This document shows, one piece after another, positions 28,239 to 36,741 of a stretch of 64,000 nucleotides of DNA. The notes beneath the pieces were generated by a model. It saw only the letters and a list, made by a program, of their open reading frames with translations. It searched no databases and had not been told where the DNA came from. The stretch lies in contig CAVWGP010000006.1 of assembly GCA_963754645.1 (NCBI GenBank), positions 62,001 to 126,000 on the forward strand, in the 5' to 3' direction. This DNA is from CAVWGP01 sp963754645. Lineage in GTDB: Bacteria; Pseudomonadota; Alphaproteobacteria; Bin65. The first letter of the stretch is position 1; each line of letters opens with the position of its first letter. A program made the position numbers and the translations under genes.

Positions 28239-30193
28239 CTAGGCGTGGACAGGTTGTTGCGGCGAAGCGCGAGATGCCGCACCGACATCGCGGTCGTGCG
28301 CCGGCGCGCTGATAAACCCACGCAGGAACCACTCAAGCGAGAGCAGCGACCAGATTAGCAGCCGCCGATTGACGCGACCCTCGAGATGATCGTTGATGAG
28401 CCGGCCGACCGCCGCAGAAGTCCATCACGTCGTAGATGCGCGCGTTGCGATCAAGCAACACTCGGCGCACATAGTCCATACTTTCGCCTTTGAACCACGA
28501 CGCATCGGGCGCCGAGAAGCCTTGTTTCTCGCGGTCGACGATTTCGCGCGGCACATAATTCGAAAGCATGTTCCGCAACAACAGCTTTCCGTCATTGGTC
28601 TTCTGGAAATAGAGCGCGGTCTTTCCACCATGCACATTCTCGTTGAACCGGACGGCTTCCGCCAACTTTCCGAGCTTGTAACGGACGGGTAGGCGCATTG
28701 CGAAGTCGACAAGATCGTTGTCGAGAAATGGCACCCGCGTCTCAAGTCCATGCGCCATTGCGAGCTTGTCTTCGACAATGAGCAATCCATGCAGGAATGT
28801 CCGAGCCTCGAAATAGAGCGAATGATTGACATAATCCTCGGGTCGCGACAGCGACGACGCGTGATTCTTGAACACGTCGCGAAAAATATCGCGCGTCGAA
28901 ACGTGCCGAATCTGGTTCCAGATCGGCGCGAAAACTTTCGAGATATCGTCCTCGCGCAGGAGACGCTGCCAATATGCGTAGTACTTGTCGACATAGTCGT
29001 CGAAATCAGCATTGACGACGGCCCGGTAATATCGCCATGGGTAGCCGCCAAATAGCTCGTCGCCGCCGGTCCCGGCAAGGCACACTTTGACGAATTTCGA
29101 TGCCAAGCGCGAAATGCAGTAGTTGGGATAGCTTTGCCCCACACGCGGCTCTTCAATATGCCACGCGACCGACGGCATGACGCGTTCCATGTCGCCTGCC
29201 TTAAGCACCATCTCGTAGTGCTCGGTCTTGAAAGCGTAGGCCATTCGCTCCGCGGCTGGCCGCTCGTCAAACGTTAGCTCGACCCCCGACGCCGAGCTAA
29301 GATCGAAGCCGCAGGTGAAGGTCCGGATGTAGGGAATTTGACGCGCTGCGATCGCCGTGATCGATCCGGAATCCAGCCCGCCGGATAGATAAGCGCCGAC
29401 ATCGACGTCGGCGACGAGCTGCCTTTGGACGGCACGCTGAAACAGATGGTCAAGCTCCTCAAGATACGCCGCTTCGGATCGAGGGTTTGCCGGTTCTTGG
29501 AAGTGCGTAGTCCCAGTATTGCCGTTGTACCACGCTCGCAGCAACATCGCCGCGACTTGGCCGCACGACCATGATCGTCCCGGGCGCGAGCAGCCTTACA
29601 TCGTCAAACAACGTCTTGGTGGTGAAAAAATTTTGAAAAGTGAAATATTCAACGAGGCCCTCTTGGCAAAGGCGTGCCTCAATTGCGGGATGCTTGAACA
29701 GCGCCTTAATCTCGGAGCCGAAGGCAACGACACCGCCGCGCTCCCCATAGTATAGCGGTTTGACGCCGAACCGATCTCGCGCGAGCACCAGCTCGCGCCG
29801 CTCCGCATCCCATAACGCAAAGGCAAACATGCCATTGAGTTTCAAGAGAGCGCTCTGCCCCCATTCGGCATAGGCTGCTAGAAGAACTTCCGTATCCGAC
29901 GTCGATCGGAAGGTATGGCCGCGCTGCTGCAATTCGCTTCTCAATTCGCGATAATTGTAGATTTCGCCATTGTAGGTAATCGTCAGTCGGCGGTCGGCGG
30001 TCGACATCGGTTGCGCCGCAGCGGCACTGAGATCGATAATCGCCAGTCGGCGATGCCCTAAAGCCACGGCACCTTCCGCCCACGCGCCCTCACCGTCGGG
30101 CCCCCGATGCGCGATCGCCGCGGCCATGGCCGCAACAATGGCCGCAGAAGCCGGCCTGCCGTCGGTGTTGACGTACCCGGCTATGCCGCACAT
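28239..30193 (-). pseudogene. asnB: Asparagine synthetase-like amidotransferase, copy 2, two frameshifts
   Basis: The start is the ATG at 30193 so that the catalytic Cys is residue 2 (MCGIAGYV). The glutaminase domain continues AHRGPDGEG and YNGEIYNYRE. A single-base shift near 29510 joins it to the synthetase domain: VGAYLSGGLDSGS (pyrophosphatase loop) and LAGTGGDELFGGYPW. A second shift near 28425 gives the true C-terminus, GRLINDHLEGRVNRR onward, ending at 28239. About 650 residues in total. Like copy 1, it probably amidates a uronic acid in the chain (compare WbtH and WbpS). Two copies could act on different sugars. The stop lies 6 bases from the wzm start. Confidence 0.8.
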
Positions 30194-30226
30194 GTGCGAC
30201 AGATACACTTTGCGGGAAGCCAGGCC

Positions 30227-31222
30227 TTATGCGGCGGCATGAGCCCGCCTCGCTTCAACTTCGCGAATATGCGACTTTCGCCAAACAATGAGCTGCTGCA
30301 AACCCTCGCGCAAGGGCAGTTTGGCCTCGAAACCGATTTCTGACTTTGCGCGCTGCGGACTGCCGATGCGATTGCGCACGAGCGTTGCCTGGCTCCTCGG
30401 CTGGTAGCGGATCGGCTGATTGCAGCCGGTCAGATGCAGCAGCATCTCGGCCAGTTCCTTCAGCGAGGTGCGCTTTCCGGTGCCGACATTGTAGAATCGG
30501 TCGACCGGTGTCGCCTTCATCGCGCACAGGTTGGCGCGGCCGCAATCTTCGACAGCGACAAAGTCGAAGGCTTCGCTGCCGTCGCCCAGGATCGTCGGGC
30601 CCTCGCCGCGCTCGATCGCATCGAGCATCTTCATGATGACGGCGATATAGGCGCCCCGATAATCCTGCCGTGGGCCATAGACATTCATATAGCGCAGGCC
30701 GACATAGTCGAGCCCGTAGCGATGATGGTAGGCCCGCGCCATCGCTTCGCCGCAAATCTTCGTCGCGCCATAGAAATTCTTGTTGTTGAAAGGGTGATCT
30801 TCCGTCATCGGCTCCTCGACGGCGTCGCCATAGACCGAGGCCGAGGATGAATAGACCAGCCGCTTGATCCCGTTGGCGACGCAGGCGTCGAGCACGTTGA
30901 ACGTGCCGCGCACGTTCACGTCGAAAGCAGCGCGCGGGAATTCGTGGCATTGCAGCAGCCATAGAGCCGCGAAGTGAAAGACGCCGTCGGCGCCCTTGAG
31001 CGCCGCATTCAGTATGTCGGTCTGGCAGATATCGCCGCCGGCCTCGAACAACTTGACCCGCGGATCCTTGAGCGCGCCCGCAATGTTTTCTTGAGTGCCG
31101 CGCACGAAATTGTCATAGATGACGATTTCGCGCACGTCCTCGCGCACGAGCAGATCGACCGCATGCGAGCCGATCAGGCCCGCGCCGCCGATGACGACCA
31201 GAGATTTTCCGCGAATATCCAT
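30227..31222 (-). CDS. NAD-dependent nucleotide-sugar epimerase/dehydratase (extended SDR)
   Basis: The 331-residue protein starts with VIGGAGLIGSHAVDLLV (glycine-rich NAD loop). It has FHFAALWLLQCHEFPRAAFD, LVYSSSASVYGDA (Ser site) and NFYGATKICGEAMARAYHH (Tyr-x3-Lys), then GLRYMNVYGPRQDYRGAYI. Closest in pattern are UDP-glucose/UDP-GlcNAc 4-epimerases and related UDP-sugar dehydratases. It is intact, in contrast to both neighbours. It probably supplies one UDP-hexose or uronate isomer. The exact sugar is not determinable here. Confidence 0.85.
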   Translation of the reverse strand: MDIRGKSLVVIGGAGLIGSHAVDLLVREDVREIVIYDNFVRGTQENIAGALKDPRVKLFEAGGDICQTDILNAALKGADGVFHFAALWLLQCHEFPRAAFDVNVRGTFNVLDACVANGIKRLVYSSSASVYGDAVEEPMTEDHPFNNKNFYGATKICGEAMARAYHHRYGLDYVGLRYMNVYGPRQDYRGAYIAVIMKMLDAIERGEGPTILGDGSEAFDFVAVEDCGRANLCAMKATPVDRFYNVGTGKRTSLKELAEMLLHLTGCNQPIRYQPRSQATLVRNRIGSPQRAKSEIGFEAKLPLREGLQQLIVWRKSHIREVEARRAHAAA

Positions 31223-31256
31223 TGTTCAGCGTTCGCCTAAAGCGGTTTTCGCCAGT

Positions 31257-32442
31257 TCATTGTTGCGCCGCCGCGTTCGTCACCGCCTCGACGATCCTCC
31301 CCTGCGTCGCCTCGTCGAGATACGGATGCATCGGCAGGCTCAGGACTTCGCCGGCGATGCGGTCCGAGACCGGCAGGCCGTTGCCGGCGACGGGGTAGGT
31401 CTTGTACGCGATCTGGCGATGCAGCGATTTGGGGTAGTAGATCGCGGTCGGCACGCCCGCCGCCTTGAGCTTCGCGGCCAGCGCATCGCGCCGCGCCGCC
31501 GTTTTTTCCGGCGCTTCGCCCTTCGCGCCCGGAAAGCGCAGCGTGTATTGCGCCCAGACCGATAGGCAGTCCTTCATCACGATCGGCGTGACGGCGAGTT
31601 TGCCGAGCGCCTCGTTGTAGCGCCGCGCCACGGCCTGCCGCTTTTCGATCTCGTCGGCGAAGACGGCGAGCTTCTCGATCAGCACCGCGGCCTGCATCGT
31701 GTCGAGCCGGCCGTTCATGCCGATGCGGACATTGTCGTATTTGTCGGTGCCCTGGCCGTGCACGCGCAGGCTCTTCATCGGCTCGACCAGCGCGTCGTCG
31801 GCGAAGAAAATCGCGCCGCCGTCGCCGTAGCAGCCGAGCGGCTTCGCCGGGAAAAAGCTGGTGGTGACGATATCGCCGATCGTGCCGACCTTGCGGCCCT
31901 TGTAAACCGCGCCGAAGCTCTGGGCCGCGTCGGACAGGATCCACAAGCCGTGCGCCCGCGCGATCGGCGCGATGCTGGTCGTAGTCCGCCGGCTGGCCGA
32001 ACAGATCGACCGGGATGACGGCAACCGGCTTCAAGCCGGCCTTCTTCGCCGTCGCAATGCCGGCTTCGAGGCTCGCCGGATCCATGTTGAACGTGTCTTC
32101 CAGCACATCGACGAAGACCGGCGTGGCGCCGAGCCAAGCGACGACTTCGGCCGTGGCGGCAAAAGTGAACGACGGGCACAGCACCGCGTCGCCGGGCTTG
32201 ACGCCCTTCGCCATCAGGCCGAGCGCCAGCGCGTCGGTGCCGTTGGCGCAGGAGATCGTGTGCTTGGCGCCGCAAAAGGCCGAGAGCTTGCCTTCGAGCT
32301 CGGCGATCTCGGGGCCCATGATGTATTTGCCGTGGCGCACGACCTTGAGGATCGCCTCTTCCATGCGCGCGCCGATGCGGCGGCGCTGGGCGCCGAGATC
32401 GATGAACTCGATCGGCGGCTGCGGCAGGTTGGTGTCGGGCAT
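31257..32442 (-). pseudogene. WlbE/WbpE-like UDP-3-oxo-sugar aminotransferase (DegT family), one frameshift
   Basis: The start is the ATG at 32442 that overlaps the upstream stop (TGATG). The protein reads IEFIDLGAQRRRIGARMEEA, HTISCANGTDALALGLMA, DLFGQPADYD and then, after a one-base shift near 31975, LWILSDAAQSFGAVYKGRKVG and TSFFPAKPLGCYGDGGA, whose Lys binds PLP. This ordering matches WbpE/WlbC-type enzymes that add the 3-amino group of UDP-2-acetamido-3-amino-glucuronate. Placement directly after a dehydrogenase-acetyltransferase supports that role. About 394 residues when rejoined. Confidence 0.78.
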
Positions 32443-34053
32443 CAGGCGATCTCCTCGAGGCGGTCGGGCGCCGTTTCGCGGTAGCGGCGCTGGCTGCGCG
32501 GGCAGACGAGATCGGCGCCGAGCCGCTCGCCGTCGCGGCTCATCCAGCCGATGCGCGCGGCGGGCGAGCCGACCATGAGCGCGAAAGCCGGCACGTCGCG
32601 CGTCACCACGGCGCCGGCGCCGATGAAGCAATATTCGCCCAGCGTCACGCCGCAAACGATGGTGGCATTGGCGCCGATCGTGCTGCCGCGCTTGACGAGC
32701 GTCGTCCGGAACTCGGCCTTGCGCTCGATCTCGGCGCGCGGATTCATCACATTGGTGAACACGCAGGACGGTCCGCAAAACACGCCGTCCTCGAGCGTCA
32801 CGCCCTTGTAGAGGCTGACATTGTTCTGCAACTTGCACTTGTCGCCGATGACGACATCGGGCCCGGCGGCGACGTTCTGGCCGATGATGACGTCGCGGCC
32901 GATTTTCGTGCGCGGCAGGATGTGGCTGAAATGCCAGATCTTGGTGCCCGGCGCGATGGTCGACGCCCTCGTCGACATAGGCGCTTTCGTGGATCGTGAC
33001 GCCGGGAAACGCGGCGCCGTTGGCCTTCGCGCGCGGCGGCGGCGAAGCGGCCGGAATCGTTTCCGCTTGGCCGTTGGATTTCTTGAGCGCGGCGCTGGCC
33101 GCGGCGAGCACTTTGAGAACGCGCACGCCCTCCGGCCCGTCGGTGCGCGGCCTGCGCGCCGGTGCGCACGCAATCGAGAAAATGCTGGCACTCAAGCTTC
33201 AGCGGCTCGCCTTCTTCGAGCGCCACCGGCTGCGCCTCGGCCTTGGACGGCACGGGCTGCGTGTCGCGCCATTCGATGCGATGCGGATAGAGCAGCAGCT
33301 TGCCCGCCCAAGGCTGGCTGTCGTCGAACACGGCCATGGCGCGGTCGCCGATCACGACGAGCTTCTGCTCCTTGAACGGATGCAGCCACGACACATGAAT
33401 ATGCGCGCGTTCGCCGCCGGCGAAGGCGAGGTGCGTCGTCGTCACGTCGGCGATGGAGCTGTGCAAGTAATAGCCGCCCTCCGCCGTCACGCGTTCGGGC
33501 TCCTGCGCAACCAAAGCGAGAATCATCGACACGTCATGCGGCGCGAACGACCAAAGCGCGTCTTCTTCGCGCCGGATGCGGCCGAGATTGAGGCGGTTGG
33601 AATAGATGTATTGCAGCCGTCCGAGCGCGCCCTCGCCCACCATTTGTTTCAATTTCAGGAAGGCCGGATGATATTGCAGCAGATGGCCGACCATGAGCCG
33701 CCGGTCGCGCCGCTCGGCCAGCTCGACAAGAACCTCGGCCTCGCCCACATCGAGCGCCAGCGGTTTCTCGACGAACACGTGCTTGCCGGCTTCGAGCGCG
33801 GCGCGCGCCAAGTTGGCATGGGCCGCGGCCGGGCGCCGCGATGGCGACGGCGGCGATGGATTTGATCGCCCAGAATATTTTCCCACGAAGTGGCGGCAAC
33901 CTTGTGGCGCGCCGCGAGACTGGCCGCGCGCGCCGCATCGGCGTCGCTGACCGCGGCCAAGGCGCCGAGCTCGGCAAAGTTGCGGACGAGGTTCTGGCCC
34001 CACTGGCCGCAACCGATCACGGCGCAACGCGGCTGGTCACTCGGCGAGGGCAT
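32442..34053 (-). pseudogene. Fused Gfo/Idh/MocA dehydrogenase and left-handed beta-helix N-acetyltransferase (WbpB/WlbA + WbpD/WlbB-like), frameshifted
   Basis: The start at 34053 gives RCAVIGCGQWGQNLVRNFAE, the NAD loop of a Gfo/Idh/MocA dehydrogenase. GKHVFVEKPLAL is its signature (EKP), and LMVGHLLQYHPAF, FAPHDVSMIL follow. A linker rich in Ala/Pro, with no stop, leads to a hexapeptide-repeat acetyltransferase: VIIGQNVAAGPDVVIGDKC, GSTIGANATIVCGVTLGEYC and FALMVGSPAARIGW. Frame changes lie near 33885, 33840, 33155 and 32965. The inferred fusion is about 535 residues. It would oxidise C3 of UDP-GlcNAc-uronate and, after amination by the next gene, acetylate the new amine. Such dehydrogenase-acetyltransferase fusions exist in other glycan loci. 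This is the first gene of the long minus-strand run. Confidence 0.72.
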
Positions 34054-34839
34054 GTCGATTTGATCGTTGAGAGATGATGGCTTGTGAGTGGCGACGCAAT
34101 GCGCGCGGCAAGTCGGGTCCGCCGGTCGAATGCTACCGCAATCCGGGTGAAAGCAGCACCCCGGATCGCCCGACCGGCCAACGATGCGAACCGGCCTAGT
34201 ATGGCCGCTCATGTTCGCATCATGAACGCGCAAATAGTTACCGTGTTCACGCCGTGAATGTCAAGCGCACAGAGGCGGCCTGGCTGTCGCGAAATGCATG
34301 GTCACGCCTTCGCATAAAACCGAATTCGGCGCGCAAGCCATGGGCAAGACATCGCGGTTTTCCGATTTCGGCTAGAAATTGCAAATTCGTGGGACCCAGA
34401 GACGGATTTCACCGCCAACACGCGGGTTTTCAGATCGCGCGTCTCGCTGCCCCAGATCAAAACTCGTCAGCAGGCCGTATGGCAGAGCCTATGGCGAGCC
34501 TAAAGGCAAAAAAAATAACGTAATATCAAAACGATCACCACCTTATCAAAATCCGCTGCCTTACCGCTTGGCGACGCCCCAGCGGCATCGAATTGCAATA
34601 CGCGCTGCATGTAGCCCGTTAATCAAGATTGGGCAACCCCGCCGTTCCGGGCGAACCGGGCCTAACCTGTCGTTTCGCAAACTCAATTGGAAAATCGGCG
34701 TCGACGGCGCCAATAGCGCCGGTAACCAACTTGGGCAGTAGTGTTCCGATCCGATAACAGTATAATAAAAAACATGCCTTAGGAGCCGTAAAGACGGCAT
34801 CGGCCCGATTGGGATGGGCTGTCAAGATAAGAGGTCAGC
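34054..34839. other. 790 bp divergent intergenic region
   Basis: No gene is recognisable between the first gene of the polysaccharide run (minus) and the ParB-like gene (plus). It contains the candidate promoter at 34235-34264 for the minus-strand run. For the plus strand there is a TATAAT at 34761-34766 without a good -35 element, and an AGAGG ribosome-binding site just before the ATG at 34840. The remainder is unremarkable and moderately A+T-rich. Confidence 0.5.
34235..34264 (-). promoter_or_regulatory. Candidate promoter for the polysaccharide run, with a palindrome between -35 and -10
   Basis: On the minus strand TTGACA (34264-34259) is followed after 18 bases by TAACTA (34240-34235). 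The -35 box is a perfect match to sigma70 consensus, the -10 is weak. The spacer contains the perfect palindrome TTCACGGCGTGAA (34246-34258), the position where a repressor commonly binds. It lies about 180 bases before the first gene's start codon. The function is inferred. Confidence 0.45.
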
Positions 34840-36741
34840 ATGCAGGACGTGGCAAGTTCTTGGAAAATCGACGAACTTACCCCCGAAGCGCGAGCTGCGG
34901 CGGAGCGTGCGGCGGCGGCCGCGGGCTTGGATGTCGAGGCTTGGATTGTCCAGCTCATCAAATATACGGCGGCGATGCAGCGCAGCGCCAAACCGCCAAG
35001 CGAGGACAAGACATTGGCGGTGGCGCCATCCGCGGCACGCGCGAGCGGCGAATACGCCGTGGCGGCCGCCGGCGAGCAGCCGCCACCGGCGCATATTCCA
35101 AGCTACATGCCGATCCCGCCGCTGAAAAACGCAATGCCTGAAGCGCGGACACTGCCGATGGCCGTTTCCTATGCGCTGGCGTCGTCTTCCGGATCCGCGC
35201 AAGCCACGGCCGCGGGCGATCCGAACGCCCCCACCTTGGCGACGGGCCGGATTTCCGCCGCGGCGAACTCCGGACCGCGTTTCGCGCCCTTACCCGCGGC
35301 CCAGACCGCGCCGGCGCCACGGCTCGCGGCCGGCTCAACATTCAAGGAAGGTCCGACCCTCCGCTCGATGACGAAACCCGCCACGCGGCCAGCACAGTCG
35401 CTCCTGGCCAGCGGCACTCCCATGCTCGGCGCCAAAGCGCCGGTCGCCAGCACGCCCGCGCGCGACTTGCCGGTTACGAAATTGGCTGCGAGGACAAGTC
35501 CAGCAGTCACGGTTTCCGCGATAAAATCGCCGACCGCCAATGCAGGGCCAGCGCCCGACGCGCCGGCCGCCACACCCGCGGGCGAAGCCTCGGCGGGCGC
35601 CGGGCCGCGAACGATCGCGACCGATCACCTGCACCCGAGCCGGTTCGCAGCCCTGGCGAGCCCGAAAGAAGATCAAATTCAAGCCGCGCTCAACAGTTGG
35701 CGCTCCAGCGGCATGCTTGAGCCGTTGCTCGTGCGGCCGCGCTCATCCGAGCCGGGCCAATATGAAATCATCTGCGGGATCGAACGCTGGCACGCGGCGC
35801 GGCGCGCCTTTGTGCGATCGATACCGGCAATCGTCACCGAGGTCGACGAGCGCGAAGCGCTCAAGATCGGCCTCGTAGATCAACTGCGCCGGGCCCCACT
35901 CTCGCCGCTCAACGAAGCGAATATCTATCTGCGCCTGCTGTCGGACGCGGGTTTGTCGGTCGAAGACGCGGCGAAGCTGGTCGGCAAGCCGGCGAGCCAC
36001 GTGGCGATGATGGTGCGCATCCTCAACTTGCCGCGGTCGGTCCGTGCCCTGCTCGATGCCGGAGAGATCACTGCCTTGCACGCGCGCGCGCTGCTCGGTG
36101 CGCCGAACCCCGAAGCGCTGGCGCGCGACGTCGTCGAAAAACGCCTCGATCTTTTTCAAACCGAGCAGCTTGTGCGCAATGCTGGCCGCAACGCCGACAT
36201 GGTCGACGCGGCCACGCTCGAAGACGAGGATGTGGAGGCGCCGATGATCGAGGCTGCTGCCGCGGCCGGCGCGCCGGATCCGCTGCGCGAGCAAATCGCC
36301 ATGGTCCCGCCCCCGCCGCCCCTGCCCTTGCGGCCAACCGCGCCGCCAACGGCGACCGCGCCGGCGGCAGCGGCGAAACCTGCCGTTTCGACGCCAGCGG
36401 CGAAGCGCCCGGCGGAACCATCGGCAGGCGACGTGGTCTCGACCGATTTGCTGGAGCGTAAGATTGCCGGCGCCATGAGCCTCAAATGCGCCATCAGCGA
36501 GCGTGGCGGCGTCGGCGTCGTGACCTTGCATTATACGAATCGTGAGGAATTGGCGCGCATTGTCGCCCGTATGAAGTCCCTAATAGACGGTCGTTCGTCA
36601 AAGCGCGTCACCCAGTTCATCATTCAGGACGACGGCGACCCATCGAACGGGCGGCCATCAAACCCTTGTGTTTCTTACGTTGCCGCATACAATGGGCGTT
36701 GCTGGGCGTTTAAGGTGTGTGCTGAAGCGAGACTTCAATGA
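34840..36741 (+). CDS. Divergent ParB/Spo0J-like protein with PodJ-like N-terminal module
   Basis: The 633-residue protein starts with LTPEARAAAERAAAAAGLD-VEAW (residues about 13-36), a short helical module resembling those at the N-terminus of PodJ. A long Ala/Pro-rich, probably disordered stretch follows (about 50-255). Residues about 257-430 look like a ParB/Spo0J core: SSGMLEPLLVRPR, ICGIERWHAARRAF (box II), LRRAPLSPLNEANIYLRLL, then the helix-turn-helix LSVEDAAKLVGKPASHVAMM. A second low-complexity stretch leads to a C-terminal ALERK-like dimerisation piece around residues 540-590. It is not next to parA or gidA, so it is not the main chromosomal ParB. It overlaps the next gene by 4 bases (ATGA). 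Confidence 0.7.
   Translation: MQDVASSWKIDELTPEARAAAERAAAAAGLDVEAWIVQLIKYTAAMQRSAKPPSEDKTLAVAPSAARASGEYAVAAAGEQPPPAHIPSYMPIPPLKNAMPEARTLPMAVSYALASSSGSAQATAAGDPNAPTLATGRISAAANSGPRFAPLPAAQTAPAPRLAAGSTFKEGPTLRSMTKPATRPAQSLLASGTPMLGAKAPVASTPARDLPVTKLAARTSPAVTVSAIKSPTANAGPAPDAPAATPAGEASAGAGPRTIATDHLHPSRFAALASPKEDQIQAALNSWRSSGMLEPLLVRPRSSEPGQYEIICGIERWHAARRAFVRSIPAIVTEVDEREALKIGLVDQLRRAPLSPLNEANIYLRLLSDAGLSVEDAAKLVGKPASHVAMMVRILNLPRSVRALLDAGEITALHARALLGAPNPEALARDVVEKRLDLFQTEQLVRNAGRNADMVDAATLEDEDVEAPMIEAAAAAGAPDPLREQIAMVPPPPPLPLRPTAPPTATAPAAAAKPAVSTPAAKRPAEPSAGDVVSTDLLERKIAGAMSLKCAISERGGVGVVTLHYTNREELARIVARMKSLIDGRSSKRVTQFIIQDDGDPSNGRPSNPCVSYVAAYNGRCWAFKVCAEARLQ

Noticed and set aside
28234..28332. 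Upstream start for Wzm at 28332
   Set aside because: The extra residues are out-of-frame shadow of the amidotransferase C-terminus, which after frame correction ends at 28239.
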